From: Candidatus Omnitrophota bacterium | GTDB lineage: Bacteria > Hinthialibacterota > Hinthialibacteria > Hinthialibacterales > JAKPRU01 | Length of the DNA: 43,028 nucleotides | NCBI GenBank assembly: GCA_029568995.1 | Contig: JAKPYU010000663.1 | Coordinates: forward strand, 1 to 43,028 | Direction: 5' to 3' | In this document: piece by piece, positions 15,863 through 24,307 of the stretch | How the letters are laid out: every line of letters begins with the position of its first letter | How positions within the stretch are numbered: position 1 is the first letter of the stretch | Notes under the pieces: model-generated | Told to the model about the DNA's origin: nothing | Databases searched by the model: none | Seen by the model: the letters and a program-made list of their open reading frames with translations, nothing else | Translations under genes and position numbers: made by a program

Positions 15863-16360
15863 CTACGCGCGACGTCGCTCCAGGCAGCGTTGAATCAACC
15901 GCTGACAGATTTGAGGCGGTACAAAGCGGCTGACATCGCCGCCCAGATAGGCCACCTCTTTTACCAGCGAAGCCCGCAAGTAGGTATATTCCAAACTGGG
16001 AAGCATGAAGATCGTTTCCAGACCGTCATCCAATTCCCGGTTGGTTAGACTCATTTGAAACTCGTACTCAAAATCCGACACGGCCCTCAGGCCGCGCAGG
16101 ACCACCGCACCCGGATACCGGTGCATATAATCCACCAACAGCCCTGCAAACGATTCCACCGTTACCTCTTTCAGGTGCGCGGTGGCCTCTTTCAGCATTT
16201 CGACCCGTTCCTCCAGAGAGAACAGCGGGTCTTTGCTCGGATTGGCCACCGCCGCAATCACCAATCGGTCAAAGACCTTCAATCCTCGTGCCACCAGATC
16301 CAGATGGCCGTATGTGACCGGATCGAAGCTGCCCGGATATATGGCGATACCCTTGTTCAC
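15863..16360 (-). CDS. coaD: Phosphopantetheine adenylyltransferase
   Basis: 165 residues. It makes dephospho-CoA from 4'-phosphopantetheine and ATP, the penultimate CoA step, which suits its place before the fatty-acid genes. YPGSFDPVTYGHLDLVARG carries the nucleotidyltransferase TxGH motif; VLRGLRAVSDFEYEFQM and EVAYLGGDVSRFVPP are CoaD-specific. The usual ISS-x-L-V-K motif near the end appears as LRASLVKE, a small deviation. It overlaps rsmD by four bases. Confidence 0.96.
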   Translation of the reverse strand: MNKGIAIYPGSFDPVTYGHLDLVARGLKVFDRLVIAAVANPSKDPLFSLEERVEMLKEATAHLKEVTVESFAGLLVDYMHRYPGAVVLRGLRAVSDFEYEFQMSLTNRELDDGLETIFMLPSLEYTYLRASLVKEVAYLGGDVSRFVPPQICQRLIQRCLERRRA

Positions 16361-16893
16361 AATTTCCTCAGAAACGTAATCGAGGTTTGTCCATACGAAC
16401 GATGGTCCAAGACCTCCAACCCGAACGGTTCTACCGAGATCGGTTCTTTCCCGGCATGTTCGAGAATCACCAGCCCGCCTTCCTCAAAAATGTCCCGTTT
16501 GGCAAGTCGGGCCACAATATTTTCTGCCAGACTATATGGCGGATCGATGAAAACGATGTTCCACGGTTCCGTCGGTTTGGACAGGCGAGTCACATCCGCT
16601 GTCCAAACCTCCACCTGGTCGCGGCCAAGCCCCAGAATCTCGATATTCTTTCGCAGAAGCGCTACAGCCCCCCGCGATTTCTCGACAAAGCTCGTATGCC
16701 AGGCCCCTCGACTGAGCGCCTCAAATCCGACACTACCGGTTCCGGCACACAAATCCGCGAACCGCGCTCCGACAACCAGATCGCCCAGAATGGCGAACAG
16801 GGATTCGCGGACCCGGTCACTGGTGGGCCGGATCTGCTGACTTTTGGGCCCGAGTAATTTCCGGCCCCCGAATGTGCCTGCAATCACCCGCAT
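16357..16893 (-). CDS. rsmD: 16S rRNA (guanine-N2)-methyltransferase RsmD
   Basis: 178 residues. It methylates G966 (E. coli numbering) of 16S rRNA. MRVIAGTFGGRKL is the standard start, RPTSDRVRESLF the conserved follow-on, DLCAGTGSVGFEALSRGA the AdoMet motif I, and FIDPPY the catalytic motif IV. The stop overlaps the coaD start by four bases; rsmD-coaD pairing is widespread. A 338-bp gap separates it from aroF upstream. Confidence 0.95.
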   Translation of the reverse strand: MRVIAGTFGGRKLLGPKSQQIRPTSDRVRESLFAILGDLVVGARFADLCAGTGSVGFEALSRGAWHTSFVEKSRGAVALLRKNIEILGLGRDQVEVWTADVTRLSKPTEPWNIVFIDPPYSLAENIVARLAKRDIFEEGGLVILEHAGKEPISVEPFGLEVLDHRSYGQTSITFLRKL

Positions 16894-17231
16894 GGTCTCA
16901 AACTCCGGTTTATGGCAGGCGCAGCTTTTTATGATAGCAGAATCTTCAAGCCAAATCCCGCCTTCCCGGCCTGTCTATTTGAGAGAACTTCTAAGAAAGC
17001 TCGCCTGCAACCGTCACACCGGGGAGTCTTGTGCTATCCGGTCAACCCCCACCTGACCTCCCCCGATCTTCGGGGGAGGAACCTATCCCCCAAAGTTCGG
17101 GGGAGACACAGAGGGGGTTGTGCGTATCTTCACTCCTTCGCCCATCGCGCGAGACACGATGCTTTCTTGATCCCAATCACCGGCCCCGCCGGAGTCACGC
17201 TCGGAAGAGCGCCTTCTGCCGCCGATTCGGT
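16894..17231. repeat. 338-bp intergenic region with two GC-rich hairpins
   Basis: Two strong palindromes are visible: CCTCCCCCGA and TCGGGGGAGG around TCT (17057-17079), and TCCCCC / GGGGGA around AAAGTTC (17086-17104). Both belong to the same CCTCCCC/GGGGAGG class seen at 21024 and 40200. The remaining sequence up to the aroF stop (17232) shows no ORF or RNA gene that I can support. The hairpins lie between aroF and rsmD and could end or attenuate the aroF transcript, but no T-run follows. Confidence 0.6.
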
Positions 17232-18299
17232 TCAGTCTTTCCAACAGGGCGGTTTTCCGACACAACTGGCTACAGCGGCCACGGCGTCCATGAGCTCGCC
17301 GAATTTCTTTGGTTTGAGAGACTGTTGTCCATCGGAAAATGCCTTGGCCGGCTCCGGGTGGATCTCGATAATCAATCCGTCCGCCCCGGCTGCCACCGCT
17401 GCCATGCTCATTGGTTTCACGAGTTCCCACCGGCCGGTTCCGTGGCTGGGATCGACAATGATCGGCAGGTGGGTTGCCGCGCGGAGTGTCGGGACCGCGT
17501 TCAAATCCAGTGTATTCCGATACGCCGTTTCAAAGGTTCGAATTCCACGCTCGCAGAGAATCACGTTCGGATTCCCGCACGACACCACGTATTCCGCCGA
17601 CATGAGCAATTCATCAATGGTTGAGGACATGCCCCGTTTGAGAAGAATCGGTCTGTCCGTATCGCCGAGGTTTCTCAGAAGCATGAAGTTCTGCATGTTC
17701 CGTGCGCCGATTTGGATGATATCCGTGTATTTACTCACCAGATCCAGGTTATGGATATCCATCAGCTCGGTCACCACACCAAGACCGTATTCTTCGCGGG
17801 CTTCGGCCAGGATTTTCAGGCCGTCTTCTGCAAGGCCCTGGAAGCTGTATGGGGAGGTGCGGGGTTTAAATGCGCCGCCACGCAGGAACGTCGCGCCGTA
17901 TTTCTTGGCTTCCCGGGCACAAGTCATGACCTGTTCCAGCGATTCCACCGAGCAGGGTCCCGCGATCACCGAAAGTCTGCCGTCTCCAATCGCCCGTTCC
18001 GTAACCCTCTCCTTGTGCCGGACACGGATTTTGACCACGGTCGGTTCCCGCTCCAGGCCGGGACTGATCTCCCGGCACACCAGTTTGTACGGGGGCAGAA
18101 TATACTCCACCTTGCCGACACCCGGCTGGCTGCCCAAACGCTCGAATACGCCACTCTTGCCCCGCTCGTCTCCCACAGCGGCCAATACGGTCAGATTGGA
18201 ACCGAAAATCGGGTGCGCCTTGTATCCGCATTCCTCGATCAGCGCAATGACCTGGTCGATCTGCTCCCTGGAAGCACCCGCCTTCATTGTGACAATCAC
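17232..18299 (-). CDS. aroF: 3-deoxy-7-phosphoheptulonate synthase (DAHP synthase, AroF/AroA(beta)-type)
   Basis: 355 residues. First step of aromatic amino-acid synthesis, joining PEP and erythrose-4-phosphate. Residues 1 to about 70 form the ferredoxin-like regulatory domain ([20 protein letters not shown]) that in Thermotoga-type enzymes gives Tyr/Phe feedback inhibition. The barrel follows: [62 protein letters not shown]. The start is GTG at 18299 with AGAGGT upstream. It is divergent from the glycan operon. Confidence 0.95.
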   Translation of the reverse strand: MIVTMKAGASREQIDQVIALIEECGYKAHPIFGSNLTVLAAVGDERGKSGVFERLGSQPGVGKVEYILPPYKLVCREISPGLEREPTVVKIRVRHKERVTERAIGDGRLSVIAGPCSVESLEQVMTCAREAKKYGATFLRGGAFKPRTSPYSFQGLAEDGLKILAEAREEYGLGVVTELMDIHNLDLVSKYTDIIQIGARNMQNFMLLRNLGDTDRPILLKRGMSSTIDELLMSAEYVVSCGNPNVILCERGIRTFETAYRNTLDLNAVPTLRAATHLPIIVDPSHGTGRWELVKPMSMAAVAAGADGLIIEIHPEPAKAFSDGQQSLKPKKFGELMDAVAAVASCVGKPPCWKD

Positions 18300-18499
18300 G
18301 GCTGTATACCTCTGGCCCGGCGAAATTCAAAGATGATTCTGAGTTGATCTGTAAACTTTTATTTATATCGCCTTTATGCCCGGAAGAGAACGGAGAACCG
18401 GGAAAATGAGGTTATGCACAATAGGTTCGTCATTCGCATGGCGTTCTTCCAGTCGGATCTGCTACACTGTTATGGTGCAGAGTTGGAGGGACAACAGCC

Positions 18500-19543
18500 G
18501 TGGAATCCAAGTCACCGTGTGCAACCATCATCATTCCCGTGTACCGGGATGCGGAGTCGGTCTTGCGATGCCTGGATGCTATTCTGCATCAAGAAACGGA
18601 TCGATGCCTGGAAACAATTGTGGTGGATGACGGATCGAAGGACGACACCGTCTCAATCATCGAGAATTGGATTGCGGACCACGCAACCCCGGACAGGATC
18701 GTTCGCACTCTGGCTCAGGATCACGCCGGACCCGCCGTCGCGCGAAACCGGGGGGCAAAAGAGGCAACCGGCCCGATTCTTCTGTTCACGGATGCCGATT
18801 GCGAGCCTCACGCGGACTGGGTGGAAAGAATGTTGGCGCCGTTTGAAGATCCCGCCGTGCAGGGTGTCAAAGGAGCCTACGAAACCCGTCAGACAAGCTG
18901 GGTAGCGCGTCTTGTTCAGGTGGAATACGAAGAAAAATATATCCGTATGGCGCAGTTCGATTCTATCGACTTCATCGACACCTATTCGGCGGGATTCCGA
19001 CGGGATGTCTTCCTGAGCCTGGGCGGATTCGATGAAGGATTTCCGACGGCCTCCGTTGAAGACCAGGAGTTTTCATTTCGGTTGGCTGAACATGGATACC
19101 GGATGGTTTTCGTTCCCGATGCGCGGGTAGTTCATCGACACGCAGAGACGCTATCTCACTATATTCGCAAGAAATTCCGTATTGCCTATTACAAGTCGTA
19201 TCTGTTGGTGCGCCACCCGGGCCGTGTGAAAGGCGATACACATACACCTCCGACACTCATCGCGCAAATTCCCCTGACCTATGGACTTCTGGGATTCCTG
19301 GTGGCAATACCGTTCTGGTCACCATCCTGGTGGTTCTGTATCCTCTTTGCAGCAGCCAATCTTGCATGTATGTCGGGCACATTGCGACTGTGCCGAGACC
19401 GTGCGTCGGACCTTACGGCACGGGTTCCCCTCCTGTTGGCGGCAAGATCATTGGCCTTGGGTGCGGGACTGATCTCAGGCACAATTCGTTTTCGAATGGG
19501 AAAAACGGGGGCCGCCCCCGATAGATCCACCGAGGAATCATGA
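18500..19543 (+). CDS. Family 2 glycosyltransferase, membrane-associated
   Basis: 347 residues. GT-A fold: TIIIPVYRDAESVLRCLDAI, VVDDGSKDDT, ARNRGAKEA, then the metal-binding FTDADCEPHADW and the VEDQEFSFRLAEHGYR region that holds the catalytic base. Two hydrophobic segments (about 255-275 and 275-300) suggest membrane attachment on the cytoplasmic side. It overlaps the following sugar phosphotransferase by four bases (ATGA), so both act in the same polysaccharide or lipid-linked glycan pathway. Sugar specificity cannot be read. The 200-bp upstream gap is shared with aroF and has no clear promoter pair. Confidence 0.88.
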   Translation: MESKSPCATIIIPVYRDAESVLRCLDAILHQETDRCLETIVVDDGSKDDTVSIIENWIADHATPDRIVRTLAQDHAGPAVARNRGAKEATGPILLFTDADCEPHADWVERMLAPFEDPAVQGVKGAYETRQTSWVARLVQVEYEEKYIRMAQFDSIDFIDTYSAGFRRDVFLSLGGFDEGFPTASVEDQEFSFRLAEHGYRMVFVPDARVVHRHAETLSHYIRKKFRIAYYKSYLLVRHPGRVKGDTHTPPTLIAQIPLTYGLLGFLVAIPFWSPSWWFCILFAAANLACMSGTLRLCRDRASDLTARVPLLLAARSLALGAGLISGTIRFRMGKTGAAPDRSTEES

Positions 19544-20922
19544 TCCGCACCGACCGTATCCTGCTGTACCTGGACGCTATTCTGTTGTCAATTTGCTTTA
19601 TCGGCTCGTACATCATTCGATTCTGGTCCGGGTATTTCAGCACCCATTACGGGACCCCTTACGAACACTATTTGATCGCGCAGTGCGTTCTCTCTCTGCT
19701 GTATTTGAGCAGCCTGTGGTTCTTCGGCGGATACGAGACTCGTCGCCCCCCAAGCCTGGGGGGACAGATGGATCTTACGCTTCGGGCGGTGGCGCTGGCC
19801 TCGCTGACTTTCCTCTCGCTGGTGTTCTGGTATCGGTTCTTTTCGTTCTCCCGGATGGTGATGCTGATGAACGGGATATCCCTGGTATTGGTATCTTCCG
19901 TCTGCCGATGGGCGGTTCTGAAGGGAGCGGCGTATTTCCGCAAAAAGGGATACGACCTGGCCAATGCCCTGCTCATTTTCTCCGAGCAGTCGGATCGACG
20001 GATTCACGAGGTCCTGGGGAACCATCCGGAGTACGGATATTCTCTGCGCCGCGCAACATCGCTGAAAGAAATCAGGAATGATGCCCGTGCATCGGGACCG
20101 GCGCTATATCCCATTTTCGAGAAACACGATATTGACGATCTGTTTCTGGATCTGGGACCGAAAGAGGGACCGGAGGCAGCGGAGTTCATCGAGCAATGCC
20201 AGCAGGAACCCGTTCGCCTTCATTTTACGCATCGCCTGTATCGGGAAATCCGCCCCCATCCCCGCTGGCGTGTCGTGGACAACGGGGAATGGTATACGCT
20301 GGAGCGCACCGCTTGGGATCGCCTGTCTCAGGCGTTGAAGCGCGCCATGGATGTGGTGATTTCAACAGTCGTCTTGATTCTGTTCTCGCCTGTGATGGCC
20401 CTGATCGCGCTGGGGATTCGCCTGTCGGGTCGAGGTCCCATCATCTTTCGACAGGAGCGCGCCGGTCTGAACGGAAGGCCGTTTACCATTTACAAGTTTC
20501 GGTCCATGGTGGAAGAAGCCGAACAGCAATTGGATCAGGTTGTGGATGTGGAAAGCCTGTCGCAGCCTGTGTTTAAGCTGGAACACGATCCGCGTGTAAC
20601 GCCCCTGGGACGGTGGCTGCGTCGGTTCAGCCTGGATGAATTGCCGCAATTCTGGAATGTTCTGCGCGGCGAGATGAGTGTCGTCGGCCCCCGCCCGGAA
20701 GAACTTTGGATGGTGGATCGGTACGATGAAGCAACGCGCGCGCGACTGCGGATCAAGCCGGGGATCACCGGCTACCAGCAGATCCGCTGTCGCGGCACGG
20801 AAGACATGCTCGTGCGATTGAACCACGATCTGTATTACATCGACCACCAATCTCTCTTTTTCGATGTCTATATCATTCTTCAGACGTTGTGGGTGGTCAT
20901 TACGGGGATGGGGCGAATCTGA
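19540..20922 (+). CDS. Polyprenyl-phosphate sugar-1-phosphate transferase (WcaJ/WbaP-type, PNPT-like initiating enzyme)
   Basis: 460 residues. Four to five N-terminal transmembrane helices and a variable middle (CoA-binding-like) domain precede the bacterial sugar transferase domain: LKRAMDVVISTVVLILFSPV, IFRQERAGLNGRPFTIYKFR, FSLDELPQFWNVLRGEMSVV, GPRPEE, KPGITGYQQI. It transfers a sugar phosphate to undecaprenyl phosphate at the inner face of the membrane, starting exopolysaccharide or O-antigen-like synthesis. No polymerase or flippase is in the window, so the pathway is incomplete here. Confidence 0.93.
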   Translation: MIRTDRILLYLDAILLSICFIGSYIIRFWSGYFSTHYGTPYEHYLIAQCVLSLLYLSSLWFFGGYETRRPPSLGGQMDLTLRAVALASLTFLSLVFWYRFFSFSRMVMLMNGISLVLVSSVCRWAVLKGAAYFRKKGYDLANALLIFSEQSDRRIHEVLGNHPEYGYSLRRATSLKEIRNDARASGPALYPIFEKHDIDDLFLDLGPKEGPEAAEFIEQCQQEPVRLHFTHRLYREIRPHPRWRVVDNGEWYTLERTAWDRLSQALKRAMDVVISTVVLILFSPVMALIALGIRLSGRGPIIFRQERAGLNGRPFTIYKFRSMVEEAEQQLDQVVDVESLSQPVFKLEHDPRVTPLGRWLRRFSLDELPQFWNVLRGEMSVVGPRPEELWMVDRYDEATRARLRIKPGITGYQQIRCRGTEDMLVRLNHDLYYIDHQSLFFDVYIILQTLWVVITGMGRI

Positions 20923-20970
20923 TGAGACGGTTTCGAGGTCATTGGGGCTTCCGTGGACACATCGGCAATT

Positions 20971-21045
20971 CCCTCACCCCGACCGAGGGGGAGGAATGCG
21001 CCGAATGGATCAACCCCACCCTACCCTCCCCAATCTTGGGGAGGG
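20971..21045. repeat. Dispersed palindromes CCCTCACCCC and CCCTCCCC/GGGGAGGG before the GT9 gene
   Basis: CCCTCACCCC at 20971-20980 and a perfect 8-bp inverted repeat CCCTCCCC-AATCTT-GGGGAGGG at 21024-21045. The 38 bp at 21008-21045 match 40191-40229 with one substitution and one 1-bp indel. Confidence 0.75.
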
Positions 21046-21082
21046 AAAAAGAGCATTTTGCCGCTGTCCGAGGCGATTTCTG

Positions 21083-22159
21083 ATGTCCTTCCGACCGCTG
21101 CGATACGACCTGACAAGGCCGCCGGAACGCATTCTCATTATCCGCATGTCGCACATCGGGGATATCATTCACACCATCCCGATGCTGACGGCATTGCGAG
21201 ACGCATTCCCAGCGGCGCATATCGGATGGCTTGTGGAGGACTATCTCGCCCCAATGTTGTATGGCCTGAGAAGCCTGGATGAAGTAGTCGTCATGCCGCG
21301 TAGACAACTCCGGCAGACACGCTCCGTTGCAGAACGCATTCGGTTGCTGGGCAGTCTGTTGAGACGTCTGCGGTCCAGGCGGTACCAGGTGGCGTTTGAT
21401 GTGCATGGACTGACCAAGAGCGCCGCATGGAGTTACCTGGCAGGAATTCCCATTCGAATCGGATATGATGGAAAAGAAGGTGGGGAAATCAGCCGTTGGC
21501 TCAACAACACGCTGGTTCTTCCCGCAGAGGACAAACGTCACATCATCGACCGCGACCTTTCCCTCCTCAAGCCACTGGGGATCGAAAATCCTGAAGTCCG
21601 ATTCGAGATGACAGTTGATTGGAAAGCAGGGGAACGAATGGAACAATGGCTGGGATCGTTTGCCGGGGGAGTACCCCCGATTGTTGTCTCACCGGGCGCT
21701 GGATGGCCTACGAAATGCTGGGCACCGGAACGGTTCGGCGAGGCGGCGGGCATCCTGGCAGAGAAGACAAAACGGCCCGCTGTTGTCCTGTGGGGTCCGG
21801 GTGAGGAATCGCTGCGGGACACGGTACGCGCATCGTCAATGTCCGGCAGGGTTGTTCCCGCGCCAAAGACGGATATTCTGGAGATGATCGAGCTGATCCG
21901 GCGCAGCGGCCTGGTGATCACAAACGATACGGGGCCGCTGCATATCGCGGTGGCATTAGGCATCCCCAGCGTTTCCTTTTTCGGGCCGTCGGATGCGTAC
22001 CGAAACGGTCCTTACGGCGAAGGGCATCGGGTGGTACAAGCGAATGTTCCCTGCCTTGGTTGCTGGAAGAAAAGTTGCCCGGCCCCGGACAGACACTGTT
22101 GTATGACTCTGGTAAGAACCGAGGATGTCGTGCGCGCATCGCTCGAACTACTATCATAA
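21083..22159 (+). CDS. Family 9 glycosyltransferase (ADP-heptose:LPS heptosyltransferase-like)
   Basis: 358 residues from ATG 21083 (the frame is open to 20864 but that part reads through repeats and overlaps the previous gene). RILIIRMSHIGDIIHTIPML is the heptosyltransferase start, DVHGLTKSAAWSYLAGIPIRIGY the middle, VVSPGAGWPTKCWAPERFGEAA and VITNDTGPLHIAVALGIPSVSFFGP the nucleotide-sugar binding end. A C-terminal Cys cluster (CLGCWKKSCP...HCC) is common in this family. It would add heptose or a similar sugar to lipopolysaccharide core. Its presence supports a diderm cell. Confidence 0.9.
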   Translation: MSFRPLRYDLTRPPERILIIRMSHIGDIIHTIPMLTALRDAFPAAHIGWLVEDYLAPMLYGLRSLDEVVVMPRRQLRQTRSVAERIRLLGSLLRRLRSRRYQVAFDVHGLTKSAAWSYLAGIPIRIGYDGKEGGEISRWLNNTLVLPAEDKRHIIDRDLSLLKPLGIENPEVRFEMTVDWKAGERMEQWLGSFAGGVPPIVVSPGAGWPTKCWAPERFGEAAGILAEKTKRPAVVLWGPGEESLRDTVRASSMSGRVVPAPKTDILEMIELIRRSGLVITNDTGPLHIAVALGIPSVSFFGPSDAYRNGPYGEGHRVVQANVPCLGCWKKSCPAPDRHCCMTLVRTEDVVRASLELLS

Positions 22160-22212
22160 CCGAGACGCTTCATGATCCGTTTGTTGACCGAACAAACATC
22201 CAAGAGGAGTAA

Positions 22213-23046
22213 ATGTCCGACCAGTCTTTATCGAAATCATTGATCGTGGGATTCCTGTGCGCAACCCTGGCCGTCCTGCTTGGGACAGTCTGGAGAATCG
22301 GCACAGTAGCGGAGAGGTTGTGGACAGACCAAGTCGCTGAAGGGACAGGCCAACTGGCGATATCCGTTCAGCTTCAGAAAGACCTTGTCGCGGAAGACTA
22401 TGATCGCATAACACAGGAAATCGCGGGAATTGCGGAAGTCCGATCCGCCACCTGGAGCCGATTCATCCCTCCATGGACCGGACCGGCCGAGGCAGCGGCG
22501 GAATGGGAATCGCTCTGGAATGCCCGTGTCCCGGCGAAATGCTCGGTTTTTCTGGATACGAATACTCCGCAGATTCCCTCCCTGCCGAAGATATCGGACC
22601 AGATTCGGTCCGTTAGTGGAGTAGCGGAAGTCGAACCGCCCGAAAAGGACTGGCAGAGACTGCGCACGCTCCAGGACCAGGCCGAAAGCGGAGGCTGGAT
22701 GGCGCGCATCGCGGGGCTGGGGGGCGGAGCGGTGCTGCTGGCGTTGGTCTTGTTTCTCATGACGAATCAGGGGACCTGGCATCAGCGGGTCTCCCCACAG
22801 AATGTCCGGTTGATCGTCACATTGATCGGGGGGATCTGGGGCGGACTGCTTGCCCTCCTTGTGACTCCGTTGATGGTTCCGACGGGTCCGGAGGGAAAGT
22901 TGAGTTCCCCTGTGATCCTGGCTTGCATCATCGGGATCATCATACCCAACCTGCTGCTTCCGAAAGGGACCGCGACCCAGGAGCCTTCCGGTGTGGAGAA
23001 ACACCCGGATGGCCACCGGAAGTTCAAGAAAGGATTGCGGCACTGA
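22213..23046 (+). CDS. FtsX-like four-helix membrane protein (divergent, no FtsE alongside)
   Basis: 277 residues. Helix 1 is about 8-29, a periplasmic domain runs to about 160 (starting QLAISVQLQKDLVAEDYDRI, like the FtsX extracellular domain), then helices at about 163-184, 198-222 and 232-250. The order matches FtsX. The cytoplasmic loop between helices 2 and 3 is only about 13 residues and lacks the REIEIMKLVGA-type segment that contacts FtsE. The next gene starts at its stop codon (TGATG) and is EnvC-like, the known FtsX partner. AGAGGAG precedes the ATG. Identification is from topology and context, so moderate. Confidence 0.6.
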   Translation: MSDQSLSKSLIVGFLCATLAVLLGTVWRIGTVAERLWTDQVAEGTGQLAISVQLQKDLVAEDYDRITQEIAGIAEVRSATWSRFIPPWTGPAEAAAEWESLWNARVPAKCSVFLDTNTPQIPSLPKISDQIRSVSGVAEVEPPEKDWQRLRTLQDQAESGGWMARIAGLGGGAVLLALVLFLMTNQGTWHQRVSPQNVRLIVTLIGGIWGGLLALLVTPLMVPTGPEGKLSSPVILACIIGIIIPNLLLPKGTATQEPSGVEKHPDGHRKFKKGLRH

Positions 23047-24260
23047 TGCGGGGGAGATTCCTATTCCATGAATTGAAGCACGTTGCATCCCGCGCATTGA
23101 TCTTCATTCCGGTCTTCCACCTGGTTCTCTTCATGTTCGGCCCACACACGGCTACGGGTGCGCCGGAACCGGCGCGGCAGGCATCTCAGCTTCGCGAAAC
23201 AATACAAAAACGTCAGAAAGAAATGAATCAGCTCCGCGGACGTCGCGAAGAACTGGAGCGAACGGCCGCCTTGCATAACCAGAAATTGGAACAGTTCGAC
23301 AAACAGTTTCGGAATTACTTGGCCAACCTGGAAAACTCGGAACAGCGTGCCGAAACGGTTGAGACAGAACTATTGGACCTGCTGGACCGTGCGGGAAAAA
23401 GGGACACCCTGATCGACGCCGCCTGTCAGGTCGCGACACAGACAAACAACGCGGATTCAGCGATTCTCTACGAGAATGCGGTGGCTCTTGTGACCGAGTT
23501 GTTTCAGCAGGAACTCTCGGAACGTCCCCGCCGCGAGAAACTGACGGGAAAACTGGACGAGGAACAAGCCTACCAGAAGCGGATCCGCGAGCATTACATG
23601 GTGAATGAAGAGGCTCTGAAGGAACAAACGCAGAAACAGCTCGAAACCGCCGAGAATCGGGCGAAGACCAACCTGAAAACCGAACAGAAATTGGCGGCGG
23701 AACTGAAAAAAATGCAGGCACAGTTGAACGCCCTGGACGAGGAGCTGGCCCGCTTGCGCCGCGCCGCTCTCAAACCGAAACCCGCTCAACCGAAACCCGG
23801 TACGACCAAGATCACGAAGCCGGAAACCACTCAAGCACCGTTTCAACCGGGAACCGCGTTTGTAAAATTGAGAGGGAAATTGCCATGGCCCGCACAGGGC
23901 AAGGTGGTGCGCGGTTACGGACCCTTTACCCACCCCACCCTCAACGTCAGACTGATCAGTAAAGGGGTTGATGTGACTACAAAAGAGGGAGCCGCTATAA
24001 AAGCGGTTGCAGATGGGCGAGTGCTTTATATCGGCCAACTGGAGGGTTACGGTGCGCTGGTCGCACTGGACCACGGGGACGGATACCTGACGGTTTATGG
24101 GAATGTGGAGGCGGGGTCCCTGAAAGCCGGGTCGGATGTGGGCGCAGGTGCTCCAATTGGTGTTGTCGGACAAAAGAACCGGGACGAAGGTCCGGTTTAT
24201 CATTTTGAAATCCGTAGAGGCGATCAGGCGTTGGATCCGGGCGAATGGCTCGCCCGTTAG
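23046..24260 (+). CDS. envC: EnvC-like murein hydrolase activator (coiled coil plus degenerate LytM/M23 domain)
   Basis: 404 residues. An N-terminal hydrophobic segment (19-32) is followed by long coiled coils (about 45-110 and 165-240), a Pro/Lys linker, then a LytM-type domain (275-404): GKLPWPAQGKVVRGYG, AVADGRVLYIGQLEGYGALVALDHG, YHFEIRRGDQALDP. The zinc-site residues of active M23 enzymes are mostly lost: the HxxxD motif reads SKGVD (D309 kept), the Y-x-H motif reads YGN, and HLH reads VYH (H386 kept). This is the pattern of EnvC, which activates amidases rather than cutting peptidoglycan. ATG 23046 overlaps the ftsX-like stop by one base; the longer frame from 22923 is not supported. 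Confidence 0.85.
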   Translation: MRGRFLFHELKHVASRALIFIPVFHLVLFMFGPHTATGAPEPARQASQLRETIQKRQKEMNQLRGRREELERTAALHNQKLEQFDKQFRNYLANLENSEQRAETVETELLDLLDRAGKRDTLIDAACQVATQTNNADSAILYENAVALVTELFQQELSERPRREKLTGKLDEEQAYQKRIREHYMVNEEALKEQTQKQLETAENRAKTNLKTEQKLAAELKKMQAQLNALDEELARLRRAALKPKPAQPKPGTTKITKPETTQAPFQPGTAFVKLRGKLPWPAQGKVVRGYGPFTHPTLNVRLISKGVDVTTKEGAAIKAVADGRVLYIGQLEGYGALVALDHGDGYLTVYGNVEAGSLKAGSDVGAGAPIGVVGQKNRDEGPVYHFEIRRGDQALDPGEWLAR

Positions 24261-24307
24261 ATCTCTTTCGCTCTCTATGGGAATCGAAGTCAGGAGGATT
24301 CGAGTTC

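Noticed and set aside
22030-22110. Cys-rich end of the GT9 protein as a metal-binding novelty
   Set aside because: A Cys cluster at this position is common in heptosyltransferase-family proteins.
23046-24260. Pseudogenised or active M23 endopeptidase
   Set aside because: The lost zinc ligands match the EnvC activator subgroup, the frame is intact and the gene is tightly coupled to its neighbours, so neither decay nor active hydrolase is the best reading.
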